48,942 bases of DNA from Jeotgalicoccus sp. (GTDB taxonomy: Bacteria > Bacillota > Bacilli > Staphylococcales > Salinicoccaceae). Within the stretch, counting starts at the first letter, position 1. Each line of letters opens with the position of its first letter. The position numbers and the translations under genes were made by a program. This document shows positions 7,852 through 16,854 of the stretch, piece after piece. The notes below the pieces were generated by a model that worked only from the letters and a program-made list of their open reading frames with translations, made no database searches and was not told the origin of the DNA. Location: contig DONT01000011.1 of NCBI GenBank assembly GCA_003513765.1, positions 83,408 through 132,349 of the forward strand. The letters are read 5' to 3'.

Positions 7852-8850
7852 TCACTGCTCATCGTAATAGCGCTGTACACCAGGGTGCAGGTCAATCGAC
7901 ATACCTTCTTCTGCTGTATCAAGTGTCAGCTCTTCACCGCGGACATGAGCATTAGCCATTGAATCCAGGTTCTCAAAAATTGCTTTTGTCATTTCATACA
8001 TCTGATCTTCCGAGATATCATTTGAGGCAATCAGCATCGCCTGTACGGCAACTGTAGAAGCTGTACTGTCAAAGTTATCGTAAGCATCTTCAGGAATATC
8101 AACCTGAGTATAGTAAGTGTATTCTTCCATCAGATTATTCATTGCATCCTCATCAAAACTTACAATTTTAACGTCAGCACTAGCACTTAACTCCTGAATA
8201 GCACCCGTTGGAGTACCAGCAGTTACGAAAGCAGCATCAACGTTTCCATCCTGGAGGTTAGTAGAAGCATCCGAGAAATCTAAGTATTGTGCGTCAAGAT
8301 CGTCAACTGTCATGCCGTGTGCTTCAATAATCTGAGTCGCATTGGCTTCAGTACCTGAACCCATGTCACCGATAGCAACACGTTTTCCTTCAAGATCAGA
8401 TACTGATTCAATACCTGAGTCTGCTAAAGTAACCAGCTGAATTGTTTCCGGATAGATTGTAAATACACCGCTGTAGTTATCCAATGGTTCGCTGAACATG
8501 TTACTTCCTTCAGCACCGTAGAATGCGATATCATTCTGCACAAGCGCGAGCTGTGCTTCGCCGTTATTTAACTGTTCTGCGTTAGAGACAGATGCACCGG
8601 ACGATACACCCGTTGCACTTACATTATCAAAAGAAGTATCGATAATATCAGCCATTGCTACACCCAGTGGGAAGTAAACCCCTGCCTCACCACCTGTAAG
8701 CAATGTAATATTTTCAATCCAGTCTTCTCCTCCTGCTGAATCTCCTGAACCTTCTTCGCCTTCTTCTTCATTCGCAGAATCTCCGCCGCATGCTGCTAAA
8801 ACCAGCATCACTGCAGAAAGCATCAGTAAAAACCAATAATTTTTTTTCAT
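7852..8850 (-). CDS. TAXI-family TRAP solute-binding lipoprotein
   Basis: Extracytoplasmic binding protein of the TRAP system, 332 residues. It has a lipoprotein signal with lipobox LAAC (lipidated C21), then an acidic Gly/Ser/Glu linker (about residues 22-42). The binding domain opens with ITLLTGGEAGVYFPLG, typical of TAXI proteins, and continues with SGASVSNAEQLNNGEAQLALVQNDIAFYG and GDMGSGTEANA. The start ATG 8850 follows a GGGG-type ribosome site. It is the first gene of the operon. A near-consensus cre site and a CodY-like motif lie in the upstream gap. The ligand is not deducible. Confidence 0.93.
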   Translation of the reverse strand: MKKNYWFLLMLSAVMLVLAACGGDSANEEEGEEGSGDSAGGEDWIENITLLTGGEAGVYFPLGVAMADIIDTSFDNVSATGVSSGASVSNAEQLNNGEAQLALVQNDIAFYGAEGSNMFSEPLDNYSGVFTIYPETIQLVTLADSGIESVSDLEGKRVAIGDMGSGTEANATQIIEAHGMTVDDLDAQYLDFSDASTNLQDGNVDAAFVTAGTPTGAIQELSASADVKIVSFDEDAMNNLMEEYTYYTQVDIPEDAYDNFDSTASTVAVQAMLIASNDISEDQMYEMTKAIFENLDSMANAHVRGEELTLDTAEEGMSIDLHPGVQRYYDEQ

Positions 8851-8899
8851 AAAATTATTCCCCTTTCAAAATTTTTACTTTCTTACCAATTATCTTACC

Positions 8900-8915
8900 A
8901 TAATATCGCTTTCAA
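8900..8915 (-). promoter_or_regulatory. Candidate CcpA cre site upstream of the TRAP-TAXI operon
   Basis: On the minus strand, TTGAAAGCGATATTAT matches 15 of 16 positions of the Bacillus cre pattern WTGNAARCGNWWWCAW. It lies about 50 bp before the start codon. The sequence immediately upstream (AATTTTCTAATTATT, 8913-8927) matches the CodY box AATTTTCWGAAAATT with three mismatches. Together they suggest carbon and amino-acid repression of the operon. Confidence 0.55.
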
Positions 8916-9021
8916 TAATTAGAAAATTCTTTTTATATTTAAGTGAATGCATATTAATTTATTTTCCATGATTCCCACTCACCCCATTAAATGCTAATAT
9001 TAATTTATCGAGGTGCACAAA

Positions 9022-10011
9022 ATGATATATAAATATTTCAACAGACCATTTATTTGGGGGATTTTCTTTACATTACTCGTCGCTGTTTTAAGTATTATAC
9101 TCGCCAAGCTGCCCGTTATTTCTAGTATCGGCGCTCTCGCAGTAGCACTCCTTATCGGAGTTATTTACAGACAGACACTCGGCTATCCGGAAAGTCTGCG
9201 ACCCGGAATTACTTTTTCAGCTAAAAAATTACTGCGTTTTGCAATCGTCTTATATGGTTTTAAGCTGAACCTGCAGTTAATTATTAACGATGGCTGGATT
9301 ATGATTCTTCTCGGTATTGGTGTGATTATATTCAGCTTCTTGATGATGCATTTATTAAATAAGTACTTTAAAACGAATTCATCAATTATGTTTTTACTGG
9401 CTGCAGGTACAGGTATTTGCGGTGCCGCTGCAATATCGGCAGTCAGCTCTATTATTAAAGCTAAAGAAGAAGATACCGCAATCAGCATCGGTTTAATTTC
9501 CATTGTCGGTACAATTTTCGCTCTCTCTTATACTTTTATCGGCCCGTTATTCGATATGAATAATGCTGCCTACGGTATTTGGAGTGGCCTCAGCCTGCAC
9601 GAAATTGCACAAGTTGTTCTTGCTGGAGGCAGTGCAAATGATGACGGTATGGCAATGGCACTGCTTTCAAAACTGAGCAGAGTCTTCCTGTTAATTCCAG
9701 TCAGTTTCCTGATTATGTATTTCGTTTCAAGGAAACAGCATCAAAAAACCGGCGGTAAAGTGGATATTCCATATTTCTTATTCTTTTTCGTTCTAATCGC
9801 GATTGTGAACACGTTCGTTACTGTACCGGCAGGCTTAAGTACAGTAATCGATCAGCTGACTACTCTGTTAATGGTCATGGCAATGGTTGGACTCGGACTG
9901 AGCGTCCCGCTGCAATCAATTAGAGAAAAAGCATTAAAACCGCTTTATGCTTTAGTTATCACATCGGTTTTATTATCGGTCATTACGTTTTACGTTGCTT
10001 CTATTATTTAA
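9022..10011 (+). CDS. YeiH-family putative sulfate/anion exporter
   Basis: A membrane protein of about 10 helices in the YeiH (UPF0324, 'putative sulfate exporter') family. Segments such as RPGITFSAKKLLRFAIVLYGFKLNL, the glycine-rich AAGTGICGAAAISAVSS and GLSLHEIAQVVLAG are characteristic. A GTG at 9013 could start the frame, but it is part of the GAGGTG ribosome site. ATG 9022, seven bases downstream, is the better start and gives 329 residues. The substrate is uncertain: the sulfate label comes from distant relatives. The gene is monocistronic and ends at a strong terminator. Confidence 0.88.
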   Translation: MIYKYFNRPFIWGIFFTLLVAVLSIILAKLPVISSIGALAVALLIGVIYRQTLGYPESLRPGITFSAKKLLRFAIVLYGFKLNLQLIINDGWIMILLGIGVIIFSFLMMHLLNKYFKTNSSIMFLLAAGTGICGAAAISAVSSIIKAKEEDTAISIGLISIVGTIFALSYTFIGPLFDMNNAAYGIWSGLSLHEIAQVVLAGGSANDDGMAMALLSKLSRVFLLIPVSFLIMYFVSRKQHQKTGGKVDIPYFLFFFVLIAIVNTFVTVPAGLSTVIDQLTTLLMVMAMVGLGLSVPLQSIREKALKPLYALVITSVLLSVITFYVASII

Positions 10012-10013
10012 AC

Positions 10014-10046
10014 AAAAAAGACAGCTGGTTTCAGCTGTCTTTTTTT
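10014..10046. terminator. Terminator after the YeiH-type gene
   Basis: Nine-pair stem AGACAGCTG / CAGCTGTCT with a four-base loop and an A-run and T-run on either side. Confidence 0.85.
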
Positions 10047-10153
10047 GTCTCTCCACCTCATATTTAATGCGTCTTTTTCACAATTAATTGACGTTTTTAC
10101 ATGCTGCCACGGGAGATAATAAATGCAGACACTAATTAGCCGCCTAATGTACA

Positions 10154-10182
10154 TAAAAAAATCGCCCTCCAAAGAGAGCGAT
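10154..10182 (-). terminator. Terminator of the DASS carrier gene
   Basis: On the minus strand, AATCGCTCT / AGGGCGATT (one wobble) is followed by a run of seven T residues. It lies just after the stop at 10199. The 110 bp between this and the previous terminator holds nothing I can identify. Confidence 0.75.
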
Positions 10183-10198
10183 TGAAAATATCTTAATT

Positions 10199-11707
10199 TT
10201 ACAGTAAGCCAATCCACTGCCAGTATGTTGCAGACAGAATAATAATCAGGATATAACCGCCGACTGTCAGGAAAATACCTGATTTCAGTAAGTCGTTTAC
10301 TGTGAAAGTTCCGGTACCGTAGGCGAGCATATTTTGCGGCGCGCTTACAGGCAGCAGGAATCCAAAACAAATTACAAATTGCTGAATTAGCACAAAACCA
10401 AGTGATGAATCCCCCATATTCAGTGTCGTTGTCAGCGCGATAAATACCGGTATTAATGCAGATGCGAGTGACGTTGCACTGGCAAATCCGAGGTGAATAA
10501 TAATATTAAAGATTGCAACCAGTGCAATTACTCCGACAAGCGGCAGCGCATCCAGTCCCATAGCGCCGAACGTTACGTCTGATAACCATTGTGCAGCACC
10601 TGTTCTAAGCAGCACTGTACCTAGTGAGATACCGATTGCGAAGACGATAATTGTTCCCCAATTAATCGTTCCCTCGACTTCTTTCCATGTAAATACACCA
10701 ATCTTAGGTGACAGCATAAGTGCAAGTGCAATTAATGTAATTGATGATGAATCGAACGGGTGCAGAATGCCTTCTGTTGCCCAAAAGATGAGCAGCAGTG
10801 ATGCGATGATGATTAAGCGCCACTCTACAGGTTTAATCGGTCCTAGTTCTGCGAGCTCATTATCAATCAGCTCGCGTCCCCCGCTGATTTCATCCGTTTC
10901 AGCTTTAAAGAAGCGTGTCATTACGAAGTACAGAAGAATACTCATTATAATCGAGAACGGTGCTGCATATATAAACCATTGAATCCATGATACATCCTGT
11001 CCCATTGCTTCGTTAATAAAGCCTACAGCAACGAGGTTTTGTGCTGCTGCAGTTTTAATTCCGACGTTCCAGATTGATACTGCCTGAACAGCTGTCACAA
11101 TAAGCAATGTAGCAAGTCTGCTGTCTTTCGACATGCCGAACGCTGCAACCATCCCAATCAAAATCGGAATTACCGCACCTGCTCTTGCTGTTGCCGAAGG
11201 AACGAAGAAAGCCAGTAAAATAGATACGAGAATCGTTCCGAGTACAATCGCATTCGTTTTATTACCGACAATGCGGAGTACGTAAAGCGCAAGACGTTTA
11301 TGCAGATTTGTAATCTGCATCGCACTTGCCAGGAACAATGCTGCTGCAACTAAAGCGAGTGCTGAACTTGAAAACCCGGAGAACGCCAGTGAGAGCGCGT
11401 TACTCGTACCGAACTGATCCGTGCCGTCCGGTACACCAAGTGTTGCACCGACTTCATTTGCCGGAACCGGTGAAAGACCGAGTAAAATAATAAGCAGTCC
11501 GACAATCATTACTGCGGATACTGGATACTTTACTGCTTCAGTAACCCACATAATGACTGCGAAAGCCAGCACGGAGAGTGCTCTTAAACCTACTGTACCC
11601 AGCGCTTCGGGTGCAGGTAAAAGGTTAATAATTATTAATACCAGAAAGGCTATGATAATCCAGAGAGGCTTATACCCTTTTGTCTGTTTCTCTTTATTGT
11701 CTGCCAT
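10199..11707 (-). CDS. DASS/SLC13-family anion:sodium symporter
   Basis: Polytopic carrier of the divalent-anion:sodium symporter family (di- or tricarboxylates, sulfate). The family's first substrate/sodium loop appears as FVPSATARAGAVIPI, a CitT-like variant of the SNT motif with SAT. The second half contains GFASATSLASALIPV and ends with LLPVSAPQNMLAYG, then a final helix. An upstream in-frame start at 11749 exists, but AAAGGAGT precedes ATG 11707, so I choose that start and 502 residues. Its promoter is 150 bp upstream and overlaps a palindrome. The substrate is undetermined. Monocistronic. Confidence 0.9.
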   Translation of the reverse strand: MADNKEKQTKGYKPLWIIIAFLVLIIINLLPAPEALGTVGLRALSVLAFAVIMWVTEAVKYPVSAVMIVGLLIILLGLSPVPANEVGATLGVPDGTDQFGTSNALSLAFSGFSSSALALVAAALFLASAMQITNLHKRLALYVLRIVGNKTNAIVLGTILVSILLAFFVPSATARAGAVIPILIGMVAAFGMSKDSRLATLLIVTAVQAVSIWNVGIKTAAAQNLVAVGFINEAMGQDVSWIQWFIYAAPFSIIMSILLYFVMTRFFKAETDEISGGRELIDNELAELGPIKPVEWRLIIIASLLLIFWATEGILHPFDSSSITLIALALMLSPKIGVFTWKEVEGTINWGTIIVFAIGISLGTVLLRTGAAQWLSDVTFGAMGLDALPLVGVIALVAIFNIIIHLGFASATSLASALIPVFIALTTTLNMGDSSLGFVLIQQFVICFGFLLPVSAPQNMLAYGTGTFTVNDLLKSGIFLTVGGYILIIILSATYWQWIGLL

Positions 11708-11862
11708 TTTGACAGTCACTCCTTTTTTTCTCTGTATATTCATTCCCAATATATCACTATTTACCCTCCATTACCTTACTTCTTTTAATGTGTCACAATA
11801 CTTTCAAAATCTATATTTTTCTCAGTTTTATTCGTATATATCGTTGCAAAAGGAGCATATAA

Positions 11863-11899
11863 ATTATATTGTTGTAATAATAGTATGTAAATTTACATA
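11863..11899 (-). promoter_or_regulatory. Promoter of the DASS gene with overlapping palindromic operator
   Basis: On the minus strand, TTTACA (11891-11886), a 17-bp spacer and consensus TATAAT (11868-11863). The 16-bp perfect palindrome TATGTAAATTTACATA (11884-11899) covers the -35. It is the same motif family as the putP leader palindrome at 3426-3446, with one extra central base. A regulator bound here would exclude RNA polymerase. Confidence 0.6.
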
Positions 11900-11934
11900 A
11901 AAAGAGCGCCGGGCAAATACCCGGCGCTCTTTTT
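11899..11934. terminator. Bidirectional terminator downstream of the EIIC-like gene
   Basis: Perfect 15-bp stem (AAAAAGAGCGCCGGG and its complement) with a six-base loop, flanked by A and T runs. It separates the EIIC-like gene from the DASS promoter. Confidence 0.88.
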
Positions 11935-11938
11935 GTAA

Positions 11939-13015
11939 TTAATCTTTAAGTACTTCACTGTTATAAATTTTAGTATTTCTGAATACATATGACCCGGCCA
12001 CTGCAACAAGAAATGAAATCAGGGCACAAATCGCTGCATACATTATAACCTGACCTGCAGGGTTATAGCCGAACATTACAAGCAACCCTGGAACCGGTGC
12101 GGCCGTACCTGGAGCGTCGTTGATCATGCCTGACGTCGCAATTATGATACCGGACAATCCGCCGCCTATAAAGTTTGTAACGTACATTGGAATCGGGTTT
12201 GCAGTAATGAGATCCGCTTTTGACAGCGGTTCAATTGCTACTGAAATAATCGATTTTAAATCTCCAATTTTAAGCTTATGGAACAGCCACGCGTTTGCCG
12301 GTGAAGAGGCAAATGCTGATAATGCCGCGACTGCCATCGGCACACCTGTTAAACCAAGTAATGCAGTTAACGCCATTGAACTCAGCGGTGAAATACCAAC
12401 TACTGTAACAATGCCCCCGAGCATTAAGCCCATTAGAAGCGGACTTGTCTCTGTAGCTGTCTGAATAATTGTACCGATTTCAAGTAATGAATTATCGACC
12501 ATAGGCGTAATGATTAAGCCCATCAGACGGATAATCGGTAAAGCAATTAAAATTACGACGATAAAATCCAGTCCTTTTGGAATGACACGCTGCAGCCACA
12601 GCACTCCAAAAGAAATGATGTATGCTGCGAAAAGTCCCGGGATAAGTCCCATGTCCCCAAATCCTGCAGCTAAAATTGCAGAGTTTACAGGGTTTACTTT
12701 CATCGACAAACATACAAGCATAACGACTATTGTTCCATCCAGTCCCCCGGCAACAGTTCCTGCCGTCTGGAAAAATTCTAAGTTGAAAAGATCTCCGATG
12801 ACAAATGTGTTCAGTGCTTCAACTAAATATGTAGCAATTGCAGCACCTGCAAAGGCGCCCATCACTTTCGCTCCGTAAGGTGCAAAGTGTGTAAATAAAG
12901 TGAAAAATAATAAAATAACCAGCAGCAGACCAATACCTATCAGCTCGTCAATTGTCAAAACCCCCAAATGTTTATCTATATAATGGTTATATGAAAAGCC
13001 TTTCACAAAAAACAC
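11939..13015 (-). CDS. Stand-alone PTS EIIC-like membrane protein (PTS_EIIC_2 family)
   Basis: Membrane protein of up to 358 residues and about ten helices resembling the PTS_EIIC_2 family. It contains FAPYGAKVMGAFAGAAIATYLVEAL, GTVAGGLDGTIVVMLV and FIGGGLSGIIIA. No EIIA or EIIB domain is fused or adjacent, so phosphotransfer-linked sugar uptake is doubtful and its substrate is unknown. The longest frame starts at GTG 13015, which has no ribosome site and sits near the likely transcription start. The true start may be a TTG a short way downstream near the GGGGG run at about 12961-12965. The end is firm. Confidence 0.78.
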   Translation of the reverse strand: MFFVKGFSYNHYIDKHLGVLTIDELIGIGLLLVILLFFTLFTHFAPYGAKVMGAFAGAAIATYLVEALNTFVIGDLFNLEFFQTAGTVAGGLDGTIVVMLVCLSMKVNPVNSAILAAGFGDMGLIPGLFAAYIISFGVLWLQRVIPKGLDFIVVILIALPIIRLMGLIITPMVDNSLLEIGTIIQTATETSPLLMGLMLGGIVTVVGISPLSSMALTALLGLTGVPMAVAALSAFASSPANAWLFHKLKIGDLKSIISVAIEPLSKADLITANPIPMYVTNFIGGGLSGIIIATSGMINDAPGTAAPVPGLLVMFGYNPAGQVIMYAAICALISFLVAVAGSYVFRNTKIYNSEVLKD

Positions 13016-13024
13016 AATGAAGTT

Positions 13025-13053
13025 AAGTTACCACATGATTTTTTTTAAGTCAA
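13025..13053 (-). promoter_or_regulatory. Possible promoter of the EIIC-like gene
   Basis: On the minus strand, TTGACT (13053-13048), 17 bp, then a weak TAACTT (13030-13025). If used, transcription begins near 13015 and the first in-frame GTG would be leaderless, which favours a later start codon. Confidence 0.35.
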
Positions 13054-13149
13054 TTTTAACTATTGGAATTTTATGTTTAATTCTATGCTAAACTGGGGAT
13101 ATAATAGTAATTGTGAAGTTTTTTAAATTATTTAGCAGGAGGTACCGTA

Positions 13150-13497
13150 ATGTTAAAATATCTAGTTAATTTATATGTTGGATCGAAAGTCATCGAAGGC
13201 GGTCTCGATAAGATTAAAGCTGAAGGTAATATGGGTGAAGAATTCGAATCAGAATTCAATGTCAACAATGACCAGATGAAAATCGCAGGCTATTTTGAAG
13301 CGATCGGCTCAATTTTCCTGATTCTGTCATTCCTCGGCAAAACATTTACACGTCTTGGAACTTTAATGATTAACGGAGTACTTGGTGTAGCAATTTTAAA
13401 ACACCTGAAAGCAGGACATGGCTACGAAGGCAGTAAAAATGCATTACAATTATTTGGTTTAAACACGCTTAGTTTCTTTGAAACTTTCCGTAAATAA
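13150..13497 (+). CDS. DoxX-like small membrane protein
   Basis: A 115-residue protein with about three hydrophobic segments after a charged N-terminal region (residues 18-45). I assign it to the broad DoxX-like group from the pattern GYFEAIGSIFLILSFLGKTFTRLGTLMINGVLGVAILKHLKAGHG. No catalytic function can be claimed. The start ATG 13150 is placed by AGCAGGAGG. A TATAAT lies at 13100-13105. It is monocistronic and ends at a clear terminator. Confidence 0.75.
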   Translation: MLKYLVNLYVGSKVIEGGLDKIKAEGNMGEEFESEFNVNNDQMKIAGYFEAIGSIFLILSFLGKTFTRLGTLMINGVLGVAILKHLKAGHGYEGSKNALQLFGLNTLSFFETFRK

Positions 13498-13503
13498 TTA
13501 GTG

Positions 13504-13530
13504 ACCTGAAGATATTCTCTTCAGGTTTTT
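13504..13530 (+). terminator. Terminator after the DoxX-like gene
   Basis: ACCTGAAGA / TCTTCAGGT stem with a five-base loop, followed by a T run. Confidence 0.85.
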
Positions 13531-13603
13531 TTATATTATTTTTGTTTCGAAAAACAGCTTTAAGGATAAATAAAACTATATGAAAAATTTGGAGGGACTC
13601 AAT

Positions 13604-15031
13604 TTGGTTAATTATAATAAACAGTTTATAAATGGAGAATGGGTTAACAGTGCGAGCAGTGAAACAATAGATGTAATCAATCCTGCGACGGAAGAAGTAT
13701 TTGCGACTGTCGCGAACGGCAACAGGGAAGATGTCGATAAAGCTGTTGCTGCGGCACATAACGTATACTTGGATTTCCGTAAGACCCCGGTTAAAGAACG
13801 TCAATCGATGCTTGAACGTATTGCTGATGAATATGAGAAACGAAAAGATGATTTAATTGAGACGATTACTAATGAGCTCGGCTCACCGCTCACCGTTTCA
13901 GAAAACTCTCATTATACTGCAGGTTTGAATCATTTCAGAACTGCTGCAGAGACGCTGGATACATTTGAATTTGAAGAACAGCGCGATGATGCCCTGATTG
14001 TTAAAGAAAGTATCGGAGTCGCCGGTTTAATTACACCGTGGAATTTCCCGACCAACCAGACAGCACTAAAAATTTCAGCGGCATTTGCAGCAGGTTCTCC
14101 GGTAGTATTGAAGCCGAGTGAGGAAACACCGGTAACAGCCTGTATTTTAGCGGAGATTTTTGAAGCGGCCGGCGTACCGAAAGGTGTCTTTAACCTCGTT
14201 AACGGCGATGGTGAAAATGTTGGTACACCGCTCAGTGAACATCCTGATGTTCGTATTATGTCATTTACAGGTTCAGGCCGTGCAGGTAAAAGTATTATGG
14301 AGAAAGCAGCAGCTGATTTTAAAAAAGTAGCTCTGGAACTTGGCGGTAAATCTCCTTTAATCGTCCTGGATGATGCAGATCTTGATGAAGCAGCAGCTTC
14401 TGCAGTAAACAGAGTCGTTAGAAATACAGGACAGGTATGTACAGCAGGGACCCGTACTCTTGTTCCCGCAGTACTAAAAGATCAGTTCTTAGAGAAACTG
14501 ACAGAAAAAATCAGGGCTGTAAAAGTCGGTGATCCGAGAGAAGAAGGCATGGAAGTTGGACCGCTTATTAGTAAGACTCAGTTCGACAGGGTTCAAAGTT
14601 ATATAGAAAAAGGCCAGGAAGAAGGCGCGACACTTTACTACGGAGGAACAGGTAAACCGGAAGGTCTGGAAACAGGCTACTTTGTTAAGCCTACGATATT
14701 CACAGATGTCGATAACAGTATGGCTATTGCACAGGAAGAAATCTTTGGCCCTGTAATGAGCATTATCACTTACGATGATTTAGACGAAGCTATCCGTATT
14801 GCCAACGATACTATTTACGGTCTCGCAGGCTATGTCGTTGGGAAAGACAAAGAAAAACTTCAGCACGTTGCACGTTCCATTGAAGCCGGTACGATTAGTA
14901 TTAACGATTGCGGCGGACCGAGCACTTTGCCGTTCGGTGGATACAAGCAGTCAGGTATCGGCCGTGAATGGGGCGATTATGGTATAGAAGAATTTTTAGA
15001 AGTGAAATCAATTAAAGGTTATTTTGCATAA
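13604..15031 (+). CDS. NAD(P)-dependent aldehyde dehydrogenase
   Basis: Cytosolic aldehyde dehydrogenase oxidising an aldehyde to the acid. The ALDH set is complete: PWNFP (Asn about 147), the general base Glu in LELGGKSP (about 245), the catalytic Cys in GQVCTAG (about 279), EEIFGPV and the C-terminal LPFGGYKQSG. An ATG at 13580 opens the frame, but GGAGGG (13591-13596) sits between it and TTG 13604. Starting at TTG gives 475 residues, the length I recall for the S. aureus homologue, which begins with a similar Y-x-K-Q-[YF]-I-N-G-E-W-V. The physiological aldehyde is unknown. It is monocistronic, with a terminator shared with the MFS gene. Confidence 0.93.
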   Translation: MVNYNKQFINGEWVNSASSETIDVINPATEEVFATVANGNREDVDKAVAAAHNVYLDFRKTPVKERQSMLERIADEYEKRKDDLIETITNELGSPLTVSENSHYTAGLNHFRTAAETLDTFEFEEQRDDALIVKESIGVAGLITPWNFPTNQTALKISAAFAAGSPVVLKPSEETPVTACILAEIFEAAGVPKGVFNLVNGDGENVGTPLSEHPDVRIMSFTGSGRAGKSIMEKAAADFKKVALELGGKSPLIVLDDADLDEAAASAVNRVVRNTGQVCTAGTRTLVPAVLKDQFLEKLTEKIRAVKVGDPREEGMEVGPLISKTQFDRVQSYIEKGQEEGATLYYGGTGKPEGLETGYFVKPTIFTDVDNSMAIAQEEIFGPVMSIITYDDLDEAIRIANDTIYGLAGYVVGKDKEKLQHVARSIEAGTISINDCGGPSTLPFGGYKQSGIGREWGDYGIEEFLEVKSIKGYFA

Positions 15032-15034
15032 GAT

Positions 15035-15064
15035 AAAAAACGCCCTCCAGGGGGCGTTTTTTTT
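15035..15064. terminator. Shared terminator of the aldehyde dehydrogenase and MFS genes
   Basis: Stem AAAAAACGCCC / GGGCGTTTTTT with flanking A and T runs between convergent genes. It overlaps the last codons of the MFS gene. Confidence 0.85.
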
Positions 15065-16262
15065 ATTTGAAATGCCATATTCTTCGTTTCAGAAGATATA
15101 AAAACAGCATGAACATCGTTAAACACAATACCAGGAAAGCTATATTCATCAAGGACACCCCAAGCCAGCCGCCCTGCATCCAGAACACTCCAGCGAGAGT
15201 TCCCCCCACACTGGAACCTGTGTAATAGAAAAACAGATACAAAGATGATGCCTGCGCCTTATTGCTGTGAGCAATATTGCCTACCCATCCGCTCGTCAGA
15301 GAATGTGCAATAAAGAATCCAAATGTAAATAGTATCAATCCCGCAACGATTGTCCATACCGATGGAATTAAGACAATAATGAGACCGGTAATGGCCACAA
15401 TAATACCTGCGTACAGCATCATAACTTTGCCGTATTTGTAAACAAGATTCCCTGAAATCATCGAACTCAGTACGCCGACGAGAAAGACCATGTATACCCA
15501 GCTGACAATAGTCTGGCTGATATTAAAACCTTCAATCAGTACGAATGAGACATAGTTATAAAGAGAGACGTTCGTTCCGAGAAGCAGAAAGCCCATTAAA
15601 AATAAAATAAGCAGCAGCGGGTTTTTCAAATGCTCTGTCAATGATTTAAACAAATCTTTAATGTTGAATTCTCTTTTTACGAAATGTTTTGACGGAGACA
15701 GCGCGTACCAGAAAATAAGTGTAGCAATCAGGCTGACAATACCCACACCAATCAGACCATACTGCCATCCCCATAATCCTGCAGCAACACCTGCTAAAAC
15801 ACGTCCAAATACTGCTCCGAGCGCATTACCGCTTATGTATAAACCCATTGCTCCTGGCAGACTGCGCGGATGAATTTCTTCTCCTAGATACGCCATTGCA
15901 ATAGACGGCAATCCGGCAAGTGCGATTCCCTGCAGTGCCCTCATGACAATCAGCGAACCGAATGTCGGGCTGAAGGCCGTCAATATACATAATAACGAGG
16001 CGGTCAGCATTGAGACAATCATGATGTTCTTCCTGCCCACCGCTTCTGAAATGGAACCAAAAATAAGCATACTGACCGCCAGCGTGAACGTTGTTACAGA
16101 AAGCGATACACTCGCTGCCGTCGGTGTGACGCCGTAATACTCCGTTAAATCAGGTAAAATTGGCTGTACTACATAAAGAATTGCAAATGTATTAAATCCT
16201 GCGGCGAAAAAAGCAAGTGCAGTCTGTTTATAACTTTTTGTTCCCCGTTCTATATAATCCAT
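15063..16262 (-). CDS. MFS exporter, YnfM-like
   Basis: Twelve-helix major facilitator protein of about 399 residues. The loop 2-3 motif is a variant of motif A (GSISEAVGRKNIMI), and GSIARGLQG-like (MRALQGIALAGLPSIAMAYLGEE) lies near helix 4-5. Overall it resembles the YnfM/YgaY drug-resistance group. Two ATGs lie close together: 16268 is one base from the GGGGG ribosome site, and 16262 is seven bases away and is preferred. It is next to a GNAT gene on the same strand 26-38 bp upstream. The exported compound is unknown. Confidence 0.88.
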   Translation of the reverse strand: MDYIERGTKSYKQTALAFFAAGFNTFAILYVVQPILPDLTEYYGVTPTAASVSLSVTTFTLAVSMLIFGSISEAVGRKNIMIVSMLTASLLCILTAFSPTFGSLIVMRALQGIALAGLPSIAMAYLGEEIHPRSLPGAMGLYISGNALGAVFGRVLAGVAAGLWGWQYGLIGVGIVSLIATLIFWYALSPSKHFVKREFNIKDLFKSLTEHLKNPLLLILFLMGFLLLGTNVSLYNYVSFVLIEGFNISQTIVSWVYMVFLVGVLSSMISGNLVYKYGKVMMLYAGIIVAITGLIIVLIPSVWTIVAGLILFTFGFFIAHSLTSGWVGNIAHSNKAQASSLYLFFYYTGSSVGGTLAGVFWMQGGWLGVSLMNIAFLVLCLTMFMLFLYLLKRRIWHFK

Positions 16263-16287
16263 TCCCATTCCCCCGGTAAAATTTTAC

Positions 16288-16800
16288 TTACGATTTATAA
16301 ACAGTCTGATCCAGCCAGTTTTTGACTTCTGCGAGCGTGTCATTGTCAAGCAGCTCCGGATAAGTCATCAGCACTAGCGGCACTTGTTCATGTCCCTCGT
16401 TAATGACAGGCTGAATATAACTGTAAGAGGATAAATGGAACCCGTTTCTTTCATAAAATTTTATGCGCCGTCTCTGTATCTCATCTTCCGGAGGTTCTAC
16501 TTCAAGGATTACAGGTTTACTGCTCAGGGCGTTATACGCCTGAAGTGTTTTTGAGCCGAGGCCCTGCGACCGGTACTTTTCATTAACAGCAAGATGCTCT
16601 ACGAAGCGGTATTTTTTATTAACCCATTCTGCAAAGAACGCCAATATCTCGCCATTTTCACGCAATACATACACGTTATAGTCCGGCTTATCCAGCAGCA
16701 TCTGCTGTCCTTTAAAATCCCTTATTTCCGCAGGTGGGAACGACTCGTCCATCAATGCATATAATCGCTCAAATTCATTCTTGTCTAATCGTTCCAACAT
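16288..16800 (-). CDS. GNAT-family N-acetyltransferase
   Basis: Acetyl-CoA-dependent N-acetyltransferase of about 170 residues. The acetyl-CoA loop is the RSQGLG segment after LAVNEKY, followed by a helix (SKTLQAYNAL). The frame extends to GTG 16881, but that region forms the upstream marR terminator. ATG 16800, followed by MLERLDKNEF, is therefore the likely start; ATG 16818 is possible. Neither has a strong ribosome site. The substrate is not identifiable. It lies upstream of the MFS gene and may be co-transcribed with it. Confidence 0.85.
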   Translation of the reverse strand: MLERLDKNEFERLYALMDESFPPAEIRDFKGQQMLLDKPDYNVYVLRENGEILAFFAEWVNKKYRFVEHLAVNEKYRSQGLGSKTLQAYNALSSKPVILEVEPPEDEIQRRRIKFYERNGFHLSSYSYIQPVINEGHEQVPLVLMTYPELLDNDTLAEVKNWLDQTVYKS

Positions 16801-16854
16801 ACTTACACATTCTTTCATTTTGATATTATTCTTACTATAGAACAGTTTAGAATA

